Part shown: piece after piece, positions 15,053 to 21,993 of the stretch
How positions within the stretch are numbered: position 1 is the first letter of the stretch
Layout: every line of letters starts with the position of its first letter
Assembly (NCBI GenBank): GCA_964624645.1
Contig: CAZVAD010000028.1
Location: 1-23,156, forward strand
Length of the DNA stretch: 23,156 nt
Reading direction: 5' to 3'
From: Mariniphaga sp964624645
GTDB taxonomy: Bacteria > Bacteroidota > Bacteroidia > Bacteroidales > Prolixibacteraceae
Program-made: the position numbers and the translations under genes
Notes under the pieces: model-generated
Databases searched by the model: none
What the model saw: only the letters and a program-made list of their open reading frames with translations
Told to the model about the DNA's origin: nothing

Positions 15053-16458
15053 TTGCGCTGCTGCTCAAACAGATATTTCCGCAAAAAAGTTCCGAATTGG
15101 TGCTCAAAACCATCCATGGGCGCCAGCGCCTGATGAATGGCCACTTCGTGCCTGTGATTCAGCAACAGGCAGGCGGGGTAGGATTTCACTCTATATTTTA
15201 ATGCAAATTCCTCATTTTCATCCACCAGATGAATACCGGGAATTTTCTCTTTATCCAAAAAGATTTTTATTTCGATGATGTCGCTCTTTCGCAGAACAAC
15301 AATAAACTCAAGCTGATCCTTAAACAGTTCTTCAATGTGGGTGAGATATTTCAGGTGCTCTTTGCACACAATCATTTCTGTATCGGCAAAAATCAGGTAT
15401 TTAAACTTGTTGCCATCCGGATTTTCATCGGTGCAAACCCTGTGGCCATCCGTGTTTTTCAGGCAGATTGCCGGTGCTTTACTCCCTTTTTGCAGAAACT
15501 TCAGTTTCTCCAAGATATTTCCGGCAATGTGCCGAATTTCCAGATTGGTACCGGACAAAAACTGCGGGGAAGCAACCATTGCGAGAATGTTATCCGGCTG
15601 AAAATCCCCGGAATAGAATGCATCGTGCAGCGTTTTCAAAAGAACCAGGTCAGCAAATGAACCGGAAACATGGTATTTTTCTTTCAGAAAATTTTTAAGA
15701 AAGGTAACGTTCCGCGTGGCAACCGCTTGTTTTATTCCGCTTCCGGCTATGGAACGTGCTTCAAAACTGAGCTTGTTCGTATAGGTTTTGTCAAAGATTT
15801 CCAAAAATGCCGGATGACTCCAGAACTTCTGGTCAATTTTCATAAGTTCTCCGGAAACCGTTTCCGGTTTCAACCTGAAAACATCTGTCTCCAGTGATTT
15901 TAATTTCAGATTTTTATGCGTAGTGAATGCCGGTGAAGCGAAATTTTCAGATTTTTCACCAAGTTGAAACTTCACCGAATCGAAAGCGCTTTGGGATTGT
16001 GCAAAATAGAGTTGATTAAAAAACCTGTCGGAAAGCCGGTTCAGCCGGGAATCAAAATCTGAGATATGGTCATTCAGTTGATTTCCTTCAGCAGTAGAAA
16101 ACCAGAATTCCACCGGTTCAAAATATGGATTTTTGCTGTCGGCAAATGATTTTTCACGCAGCGGCGGGAGCAGCAGCCGGATGTTTTTTCCCGGTTCCAG
16201 AAAAAGCAATCCGCGGTATATGCCAAACCTACTAAAAACAAACGTGGTCTGGGATATTTCTGCATCGGTTGTGAAATTTCCTTCCGAATCAGGTTCAAGG
16301 GTAAAAACAGGAATCTTTTCCTGAGTCACCGGATCGGAGAAACGGTAAAATTCAAGTTTTTTTCCGGCATATTCTTTATTTTTTCCTTCTATTCGGACGG
16401 CAAATGCCGGCAATGAAAAAAGCAGGATGAAAAAGAACAGAAGAACCTCTTTTTTCAT
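15040..16458 (-). CDS. Exported thioredoxin-fold protein (TlpA/AhpC-TSA type) lacking a CxxC motif
   Basis: This 472-residue protein has a signal peptide at residues 1-20 (KKEVLLFFFILLF...AFA). Residues 21-110 or so look like the N-terminal beta domain seen in Bacteroidota TlpA-like proteins (VRIEGKNKEYAGKKLEFYRF...). A helical middle region follows, and from about residue 325 a thioredoxin-like domain: GSKAPAICLKNTDGH, then KYLIFADTEMIVCKEHLKYL, FIVVLRKSD and the cis-Pro segment YRVKSYPACLLL. Where redox-active relatives have WCxxC, this protein reads M362-I-V-C365, so only the second cysteine is kept. A normal dithiol-disulfide exchange is therefore not expected. It may be a binding or chaperone-like periplasmic protein, or use a single Cys. 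It is 6 bp downstream of coaD in operon. Confidence 0.75.
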   Translation of the reverse strand: MKKEVLLFFFILLFSLPAFAVRIEGKNKEYAGKKLEFYRFSDPVTQEKIPVFTLEPDSEGNFTTDAEISQTTFVFSRFGIYRGLLFLEPGKNIRLLLPPLREKSFADSKNPYFEPVEFWFSTAEGNQLNDHISDFDSRLNRLSDRFFNQLYFAQSQSAFDSVKFQLGEKSENFASPAFTTHKNLKLKSLETDVFRLKPETVSGELMKIDQKFWSHPAFLEIFDKTYTNKLSFEARSIAGSGIKQAVATRNVTFLKNFLKEKYHVSGSFADLVLLKTLHDAFYSGDFQPDNILAMVASPQFLSGTNLEIRHIAGNILEKLKFLQKGSKAPAICLKNTDGHRVCTDENPDGNKFKYLIFADTEMIVCKEHLKYLTHIEELFKDQLEFIVVLRKSDIIEIKIFLDKEKIPGIHLVDENEEFALKYRVKSYPACLLLNHRHEVAIHQALAPMDGFEHQFGTFLRKYLFEQQRNQGQ

Positions 16459-16464
16459 TCTTCG

Positions 16465-16950
16465 TTATTGATTTTTCTCAAGTTTAAATTCATTGATGTG
16501 AAGACCCTTAGGCAAAAACATGGCGGCATCGCCCCCATGGAAAATAATGTCGCGGATAATTGTGGCATTCACCGGAGTATGCTCGGGCAGGGTGAGCAAA
16601 AAGACGGTCTCAATTTCCGGGTGCATCTTTTTATTAATCTGGGCAAGTGCGCGTTCATATTCAAAATCGGCAGAAGTACGGATTCCGCGAAGAATATATC
16701 CGGCATTCACTTCCTTGCAAAAATCCACAGTTAGCCCTTCATGCAGTTTCACTTCAACCTTATCCACATTTTCAAAAACCTGTTTAATCCATTTAATCCG
16801 TCTTTCAATGGGAAAAAATGATTTTTTATTGGCATTATAGCCAATCATAATCACGATTTTGTCAAAAAGGGGAATAGCGCGGCGGACTATCGATTCATGC
16901 CCCACATGGAAAGGATCAAACGATCCCGGGAATATTGCTATCTTTTCCAT
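16465..16950 (-). CDS. coaD: Phosphopantetheine adenylyltransferase
   Basis: This 161-residue enzyme catalyses the fourth step of coenzyme A synthesis: 4'-phosphopantetheine plus ATP gives dephospho-CoA and pyrophosphate. The nucleotidyltransferase start IAIFPGSFDPFHVGH, with the (T/H)xGH motif His15-Val-Gly-His18, is diagnostic. It is followed by the Lys-containing segment GYNANKKSFFPIERR and the adenine-site block RGIRTSADFEYERALAQINKKM. Length is normal. The ATG at 16948-16950 is chosen; a TTG one codon upstream is possible and would add a single residue. It is the first gene of a pair with the thioredoxin-fold protein; no convincing promoter was seen upstream. Confidence 0.95.
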   Translation of the reverse strand: MEKIAIFPGSFDPFHVGHESIVRRAIPLFDKIVIMIGYNANKKSFFPIERRIKWIKQVFENVDKVEVKLHEGLTVDFCKEVNAGYILRGIRTSADFEYERALAQINKKMHPEIETVFLLTLPEHTPVNATIIRDIIFHGGDAAMFLPKGLHINEFKLEKNQ

Positions 16951-17054
16951 CAATAAAATTTTCTGCTAAATTAAAAACATATTTTATTTTTCCCTGTGTT
17001 TTTAAACGGTGTAATAAATCGCTTATTTTGTTCCGAAGTCTTTTTACTGACAAA

Positions 17055-17198
17055 ATGAAGAAAACAGAACCATTAAAAAGGGGATTGTGGATTGTTGTCC
17101 TCTCACCGGGGAATGAACCGCATAACTCCCGGTTTTCTGAATCCAAAGAGAAGGAAAGATACACTGAAAATGAATTACCTGATAAAAACAAAATCTGA
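17055..17198 (+). CDS. Possible small protein, doubtful
   Basis: This is a 47-codon ORF from an ATG (start KKTEPLKRGLW, charged and hydrophilic after a short VVL stretch; end DKNKI). A near-match -7 element TTATTTTG (17023-17030) lies at a suitable distance upstream. The ORF ends 66 bp before the GT2 gene. I recognise no family, and the composition is compatible with chance. It is recorded only because it occupies an otherwise empty gap. Confidence 0.15.
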   Translation: MKKTEPLKRGLWIVVLSPGNEPHNSRFSESKEKERYTENELPDKNKI

Positions 17199-17225
17199 AC
17201 CGGAAGATTAATCAGCCTACTTCAT

Positions 17226-17233
17226 TATCTTTG
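17226..17233 (+). promoter_or_regulatory. Predicted -7 promoter element for the GT2/GT-C pair
   Basis: TATCTTTG is a perfect TAnnTTTG element ending 31 nt before the GT2 ATG at 17265. A -33 TTTG is not evident 19-21 nt upstream. Confidence 0.5.
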
Positions 17234-17264
17234 CTCCATTTTTAAAAACACAGGTAAACCAAAG

Positions 17265-17981
17265 ATGAAATTATCTATTGTAATTCCGGTTTTCAATGAA
17301 GAAAAAACCATCGTAACCATTCTTGACCGCGTGGTGGCGGCAGAATTGCAATATGGTTTCGAAAAAGAAATCATAATCGTAAACGATTGCTCAACAGATG
17401 GTTCCGTACAGGTGATTGAAAGTTATATTGAAAATCATTCCGGAGCAGACATGCACTTTTTCCATCAAACGAAAAATATGGGCAAAGGCGCAGCGCTGCA
17501 CCGGGGAATTGCAGAAGCAACCGGCGACTACATCATCATTCAGGATGCTGACCTGGAATATGACCCACGCGAATACAATTACCTGCTGAAACCCGTTGCC
17601 GAGGGGAATGCCGATGTGGTTTACGGCTCCCGCTTTTTGGGCGGCAATCCGCACCGTATCCTGTTTTTCTGGCACTCCATCGGGAATAAATTTCTTACCT
17701 TCGTTTCCAATATGTTCACCAACCTGAACCTGACCGATATGGAAACCTGCTACAAATTATTCCGGGCTGATATTATTAAGAGCCTGCATCTGAAAGAAAA
17801 CCGTTTTGGTTTTGAGCCGGAAGTAACGGCAAAAATTTCGCGGGTCAAAGGGGTGCGCATTTATGAAGTCGGTATTTCCTATTATGGCCGGACCTATTCC
17901 GACGGAAAAAAAATCGGCTGGCGCGATGGGCTATGGGCATTATGGTGTGTAATTAAATACAATTTTTTTCAAAGAAAATGA
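17265..17981 (+). CDS. Family 2 glycosyltransferase, polyprenyl-phosphate sugar synthase type
   Basis: This 238-residue GT-A fold enzyme starts with LSIVIPVFNEEKTI, followed by IIIVNDCSTDG and the metal-binding DxD at Asp94-Ala-Asp96 in QDADLEYDP. VVYGSRFLGG and a late segment MFTNLNLTDMETCYKLFR match the dolichyl/undecaprenyl-phosphate mannosyl- or glucosyltransferase group (DPM1/GtrB-like). There is no C-terminal membrane pair, so like the short DPM1 form it would be a soluble or peripheral enzyme. It would load a nucleotide sugar onto a polyprenyl phosphate at the cytoplasmic face; the sugar cannot be read from sequence. Its stop overlaps the next start by 4 nt (ATGA), so it is translationally coupled to the GT-C-like protein, its probable partner. 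Confidence 0.88.
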   Translation: MKLSIVIPVFNEEKTIVTILDRVVAAELQYGFEKEIIIVNDCSTDGSVQVIESYIENHSGADMHFFHQTKNMGKGAALHRGIAEATGDYIIIQDADLEYDPREYNYLLKPVAEGNADVVYGSRFLGGNPHRILFFWHSIGNKFLTFVSNMFTNLNLTDMETCYKLFRADIIKSLHLKENRFGFEPEVTAKISRVKGVRIYEVGISYYGRTYSDGKKIGWRDGLWALWCVIKYNFFQRK

Positions 17982-19855
17982 ACATGATTTTGCCGTTGGA
18001 AAAACGCCTTTTATATGCTCTTTTAACTGTTTTTGTTTTAATACAGGTCTTTTTGTTGTTGCTCAGCGACAGTGTTTACGGGTTCTATGGAGCCGATAAT
18101 GTTGCACATTACCAAATAGCCCGGTTCTCATTTAGGTATCCTGAGTTATTTTTAGACCTTTGGGGAAAGCCTGTCTTTACAACACTTTTAGCACCCTTTG
18201 CGCAACTTGGGTTTAAGGCTGCCAAAGGTTTTAACATTATGATTTCAGTTTTCACCCTTTTGCTTTCAGCTAAAATTTCAAAGCGTTTGTTTCAGGTAAA
18301 TTCGTTTTTCATCGTTGCTTTAATTGCATTCGCTCCGGTTTATTTTATGCTTTCTATAAGTTGTCTTACGGAAATACTTTTCAGCTTTGTATTAGTAAGC
18401 GCCGTTTATCTTTTTATTTTGAACAGGCATTTACTTGCTGCGGTAGTTTTGTCGTTTTTGCCATTTGTACGAAGCGAAGGAGTTGTTATCCTGCCAGTAT
18501 TTGCAGTAGTCTGGTATCTGTCCCGGAACTCACGCTTCATTCCGTTTCTTTTTTTCGGGGCAATATTTTATTCCATAACAGGCTATTTTGTTTTTGATGA
18601 CTTTTTGTGGATCATCCATAAACAGCCTTATTCTCTCGGGGAAAGCATTTATGGAAGCGGCAGTCTTTTTCATTTTGTAAAACACAGCCATTCAATCTTC
18701 GGAATTCCGCTTTTAATATTTATTGTCACCGGGCTTATTTTATGGATTGCTGGAATATTGAAAAAGTTTTCGCTACAAAACCCAAATACCATTATGTTTA
18801 TCCTGATTGCCGGAAGTTGGATTACCTATTTTGCCGCCCACAGCTATGTATGGTGGAAAGGGATAGGCGGCTCATTGGGATTAACCCGGGTAATGGGAGG
18901 TATTATACCGTTTGCTGCATTAACCGGAATGAAAACGTTTGAATTTATTTCAGAAAAAATAAAGAAGAAAAATATCAACTATGGAATTTTTTCTGCTTTT
19001 ACCATACTTCAAATTATCTTACTGTTTTCTCAAAACAATCTTTTACTAAAAGCTGATCCAATAGAGCAACTGATTAAAAAAAGTGCCGATTATATCCGTT
19101 ATAACGAAAAAGGGGAGAAAGTTTTTTATTTTAACCCGCTGGTAATCCATTTCTTAGAATTAGACCCATACGATACTCAAAAATGTAACTGGTGGGTGGC
19201 TGATAAACAACAGCCATCCAACTCCATGGAATGGGGCGATTTGCTGGTATGGGATGCGCATTTTGGCCCGAACGAAGGAAAAGTACAACTTAAAAACATG
19301 GAAAAAGATCCTTATCTGGAAAAAGTGAAATCTTTCTATCCGCTCGAAAAGATCACTGTCCTGGGTGGATACGATTACAGCATTCAACTATTTAAAAAGA
19401 GCAGGAAGAAAACGCCAGCCAAAGCCCGGAAATCAACCATCAAAAGAATCTTAACTTTCGAAGATTTTAATGATGAAAAAGTTGTAGATGTAAAAGGTGA
19501 AAAGTTTTTCCAAATGGATAAAACCCGTGAATTCAGCCCGGGGATTACTATACTGATTGATGAGATTGAACAGAAAGAGTTTCTGGAATTTGACATTTCC
19601 CTTGACTACTTTAGCATCGACAATATTGAAAAAGATGATGTTTCACTGGTCTTTTCCATTGAGCAAGACAATAAAAATCTACGCTGGGAAAACAGAGACC
19701 TCTTCTCAAGAGGTTCCAGCAGAGACACCGTTCAAATCTCCACCAAACTACCGGCTGTTTTGCCTGAATCTACTGTTATTAAAGTTTATGTATGGAATAA
19801 TGGCAGAAAAAAACTCAATCTGAAAAAATTGTCGGTGAAAATTGACAGTTATTAA
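17978..19855 (+). CDS. GT-C-like multi-pass membrane glycosyltransferase with C-terminal beta-sandwich domain
   Basis: This 625-residue protein has about ten hydrophobic helices in residues 10-350. The first loop carries Asp40 (YGADNVAHY) and DLWGKPVFTTLLAPF, the layout of GT-C enzymes such as the PMT/ArnT (GT39/GT83) group, where an acidic residue in the first periplasmic loop is catalytic. A soluble part follows, and from about residue 490 a beta-rich domain that starts LTFEDFNDEK and ends IKVYVWNNGRKKLNLKKLSVKI, resembling a jelly-roll carbohydrate-binding module. It would take a sugar from a polyprenyl carrier (made by the coupled GT2 enzyme) and place it on a periplasmic acceptor. I could not assign it to a named family; the function is inferred from topology and neighbour. 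Confidence 0.7.
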   Translation: MNMILPLEKRLLYALLTVFVLIQVFLLLLSDSVYGFYGADNVAHYQIARFSFRYPELFLDLWGKPVFTTLLAPFAQLGFKAAKGFNIMISVFTLLLSAKISKRLFQVNSFFIVALIAFAPVYFMLSISCLTEILFSFVLVSAVYLFILNRHLLAAVVLSFLPFVRSEGVVILPVFAVVWYLSRNSRFIPFLFFGAIFYSITGYFVFDDFLWIIHKQPYSLGESIYGSGSLFHFVKHSHSIFGIPLLIFIVTGLILWIAGILKKFSLQNPNTIMFILIAGSWITYFAAHSYVWWKGIGGSLGLTRVMGGIIPFAALTGMKTFEFISEKIKKKNINYGIFSAFTILQIILLFSQNNLLLKADPIEQLIKKSADYIRYNEKGEKVFYFNPLVIHFLELDPYDTQKCNWWVADKQQPSNSMEWGDLLVWDAHFGPNEGKVQLKNMEKDPYLEKVKSFYPLEKITVLGGYDYSIQLFKKSRKKTPAKARKSTIKRILTFEDFNDEKVVDVKGEKFFQMDKTREFSPGITILIDEIEQKEFLEFDISLDYFSIDNIEKDDVSLVFSIEQDNKNLRWENRDLFSRGSSRDTVQISTKLPAVLPESTVIKVYVWNNGRKKLNLKKLSVKIDSY

Positions 19856-19856
19856 T

Positions 19857-19895
19857 TAAACTCTCGCCAATAATTATATCACATGCAAGAGTTTA
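19857..19895. terminator. Inverted repeat between convergent membrane-protein genes
   Basis: TAAACTCT (19857-19864) and AGAGTTTA (19888-19895) form a perfect 8-bp stem with a 23-nt loop. It fills most of the 44-bp gap between two converging genes, so a bidirectional terminator is likely, though the stem is AT-rich and the U run is poor. Confidence 0.4.
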
Positions 19896-19899
19896 GTTA

Positions 19900-21885
19900 T
19901 TACTCAGATAAAATATCATTCTGTTTTTCGCAATAACTAATAATTTTTAAATCATCGAAGTAAACTGACTGATTTCCACTGTTATAAAAATAAATCCTTA
20001 AATCACCAACGCTCAAATCCTGAGGTATCCAAAAGCTTAAAGCTAACTTCACCCAACCCGTTTCGTCGTCAGATTCCACCTTGCTGCCAGATAAATAAAA
20101 GTTATTTCTACCTTCTGCAACAATATGAGATTTGTTTTCTTCTCCCAAACTCCAAATACTGATATGCAAATAGCGTATTCTTTCAATATCATCAAAAACG
20201 AATAGTGAACTGTACGGATCTTCAGCACTTAGTTTTATGCTGTGATTTTTGCTGAAAGACTTTTCAGCAGTCAATCTTGAAGCGCTTTCTGCCACTTTAT
20301 TGTTACTAAAAAGCACCTGATTACCGATATGGTCAATAGTTTCGAAATTACAAAACAGGGTATCACTTGATAGAACTAATTTATTTGCACCAATCTTTTC
20401 AGCTCCAGAAACTGACTGTTTTGATTGCAGAAGAAAAACCGGAAATTCCTGTGCCACAATTTCCCAGTCCGAATCAAACAAGTACATATTTCTATTTTTT
20501 TCGTTTTCCTCGTGCGAAATCATAAAATAATCATCAAAAACCGAAAAAACTATATATTCAGCATCCTTCACAGATGGAAAAAGATAGATATGCCGGCGTT
20601 GCGCAAGATGGGAAAGCAGATGATCGGAAGCACTGACTTTGGCATTGGCCGGAATTTGCCTTAACAGTTTGTTCACCTTTTTAATATCAAACGAAGTTTT
20701 CCAGAAACCTTTGTAGTAAATTTTTTCTTTGGGCGGATTTAATGTCCAGGGAATTTCAACATTTTTTCTATCAAGTTTATAAATGGTCATTAAGAGCGTG
20801 GCAATACATACAATGAGAGCAAGTATATTTTGAAGTTTTTTTGATTTTAATGATGCGAGTGTCCAAAAAACAGACAAGGGAAGCATAGTTACTACCTCAA
20901 TAGAATAATATGTTGAAATTCCCCAGCGAATGAAAGAATCGTTCAGTACTTTCTGAGCAACAATTGGTATAAACCAGATAAAAAACTGTGGCCTTAGTAG
21001 CAGAATAATACCTCCCGAAATCAGATAAACAATATAAAATTCGGCTTTTACTCTATTAAAAGCAGGATTATCAAGGTGATTAATAAAAAACAGTTTGATA
21101 CTTTCAAATGGGTTTTGAACGATGAATTTAAGCGCTTCTCCCGGATTTGAGCCCAATGCAGAGTAGTTAAAAAGCGTAAACTGCTTTTCTTCGGTTTCAA
21201 TGGCAGGAATGAATATTTTAAAAAGCAATATAAAATAGAGTATTGAAACCGCAATCCCAAGAAGGCTGAACAATACCGCTTTTTTTTCTTTCCGGTGCTG
21301 AATGATTAAAACGATAAAAATAAAAATAAACCAAAGTGGAATATTTTCTCTTGAAAGCAGAGAAAGAATGAGCAGAATAGAGGATACGAGATATTTTTTT
21401 TTCTCAAAAAAATAAAGAAATACCGGAATAAAACATGAGGAAATTACAGCAAGATTAACGTCGCACGAAAAAGTAGTATACCTTCCGAGCAATACAAAAT
21501 AATAAACCAAAACTCCTGCCCCAAGCCAGTGATTATCGGTTTTAAGCATGACAAATTTATAAGTGAACCATGCAGCAACCAATATTAAAGCGTATTGAAT
21601 GATTATAAGTGTGTATGTTCCGGTTAGCCAATTCAGGAGCCAGAAAACCGGAATAAAATACATTAGTGTGAACGAAAAGTGATCCTGTAAAAAATTACCA
21701 GGATAGGTAGGCATCGGACTAATCCTGAAGTGTGAATAATCCCAAAATGCAAAGTTGTAATTGCCATAATCATAAGTCACCGTACGAAAAAAGTAATGAT
21801 TGGCAATTCCCATAAAAAATAAAAGAATACCAAAAAAAGCTATTATATAAAATGGTAAATATTTTCCATGAAACTTAAGCTTCAT
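19900..21885 (-). CDS. DUF2079 multi-pass membrane protein with C-terminal beta-sandwich domain
   Basis: This 661-residue protein has about ten to eleven hydrophobic segments in residues 10-375, then a soluble region. The N-terminus fits DUF2079 (PF09852), a GT-C-like family of unknown function: Asp39 in TYDYGNYNFAFWD, followed by Asp68-His69-Phe70 in LQDHFSFTLMYFIPVFWL (family pattern 'DLGIF.Q..W ... HF.P'). From about residue 510 the chain turns into a beta-rich domain, beginning LFCNFETIDH and ending LRIYFYNSGNQSVYFDDLKIIS, much like a carbohydrate-binding jelly roll. By analogy with GT-C enzymes it may transfer a lipid-linked sugar outside the cytoplasm. It converges on the GT-C-like gene and has its own good promoter. 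By eye its DNA is notably AT-rich. Confidence 0.75.
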   Translation of the reverse strand: MKLKFHGKYLPFYIIAFFGILLFFMGIANHYFFRTVTYDYGNYNFAFWDYSHFRISPMPTYPGNFLQDHFSFTLMYFIPVFWLLNWLTGTYTLIIIQYALILVAAWFTYKFVMLKTDNHWLGAGVLVYYFVLLGRYTTFSCDVNLAVISSCFIPVFLYFFEKKKYLVSSILLILSLLSRENIPLWFIFIFIVLIIQHRKEKKAVLFSLLGIAVSILYFILLFKIFIPAIETEEKQFTLFNYSALGSNPGEALKFIVQNPFESIKLFFINHLDNPAFNRVKAEFYIVYLISGGIILLLRPQFFIWFIPIVAQKVLNDSFIRWGISTYYSIEVVTMLPLSVFWTLASLKSKKLQNILALIVCIATLLMTIYKLDRKNVEIPWTLNPPKEKIYYKGFWKTSFDIKKVNKLLRQIPANAKVSASDHLLSHLAQRRHIYLFPSVKDAEYIVFSVFDDYFMISHEENEKNRNMYLFDSDWEIVAQEFPVFLLQSKQSVSGAEKIGANKLVLSSDTLFCNFETIDHIGNQVLFSNNKVAESASRLTAEKSFSKNHSIKLSAEDPYSSLFVFDDIERIRYLHISIWSLGEENKSHIVAEGRNNFYLSGSKVESDDETGWVKLALSFWIPQDLSVGDLRIYFYNSGNQSVYFDDLKIISYCEKQNDILSE

Positions 21886-21914
21886 ATTAAAGCGCTATAA
21901 TAATTCGCATAAAG

Positions 21915-21945
21915 CAAACATAATACATTTTGTTAATGTAGCAAT
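21915..21945 (-). promoter_or_regulatory. Predicted promoter of the DUF2079 gene
   Basis: On the minus strand, ATTG (plus 21942-21945), a 19-nt spacer and TATGTTTG (plus 21915-21922) match the Bacteroidota promoter, with a perfect -7 element and a single mismatch at -33. The start would lie near 21908, a leader of about 23 nt. Confidence 0.6.
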
Positions 21946-21993
21946 ACCATTTTTTTTATTCATTTTTGCAGTTGAAATAATATAGTATGGGTT

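Larger units (their letters stand above)
16951..17264. other. Intergenic region between coaD and the GT2 gene
   Basis: This 314-bp divergent gap is AT-rich near coaD. It holds one weak small plus-strand ORF (17055-17198, listed separately) and a good TAnnTTTG element before the GT2 gene. No RNA gene, riboswitch or repeat was recognised. Confidence 0.5.

Noticed and set aside
16916..17191. A 91-codon minus-strand open frame upstream of coaD
   Set aside because: It overlaps the coaD start, shows no family features, and contains low-complexity hydrophobic runs expected from AT-rich DNA.
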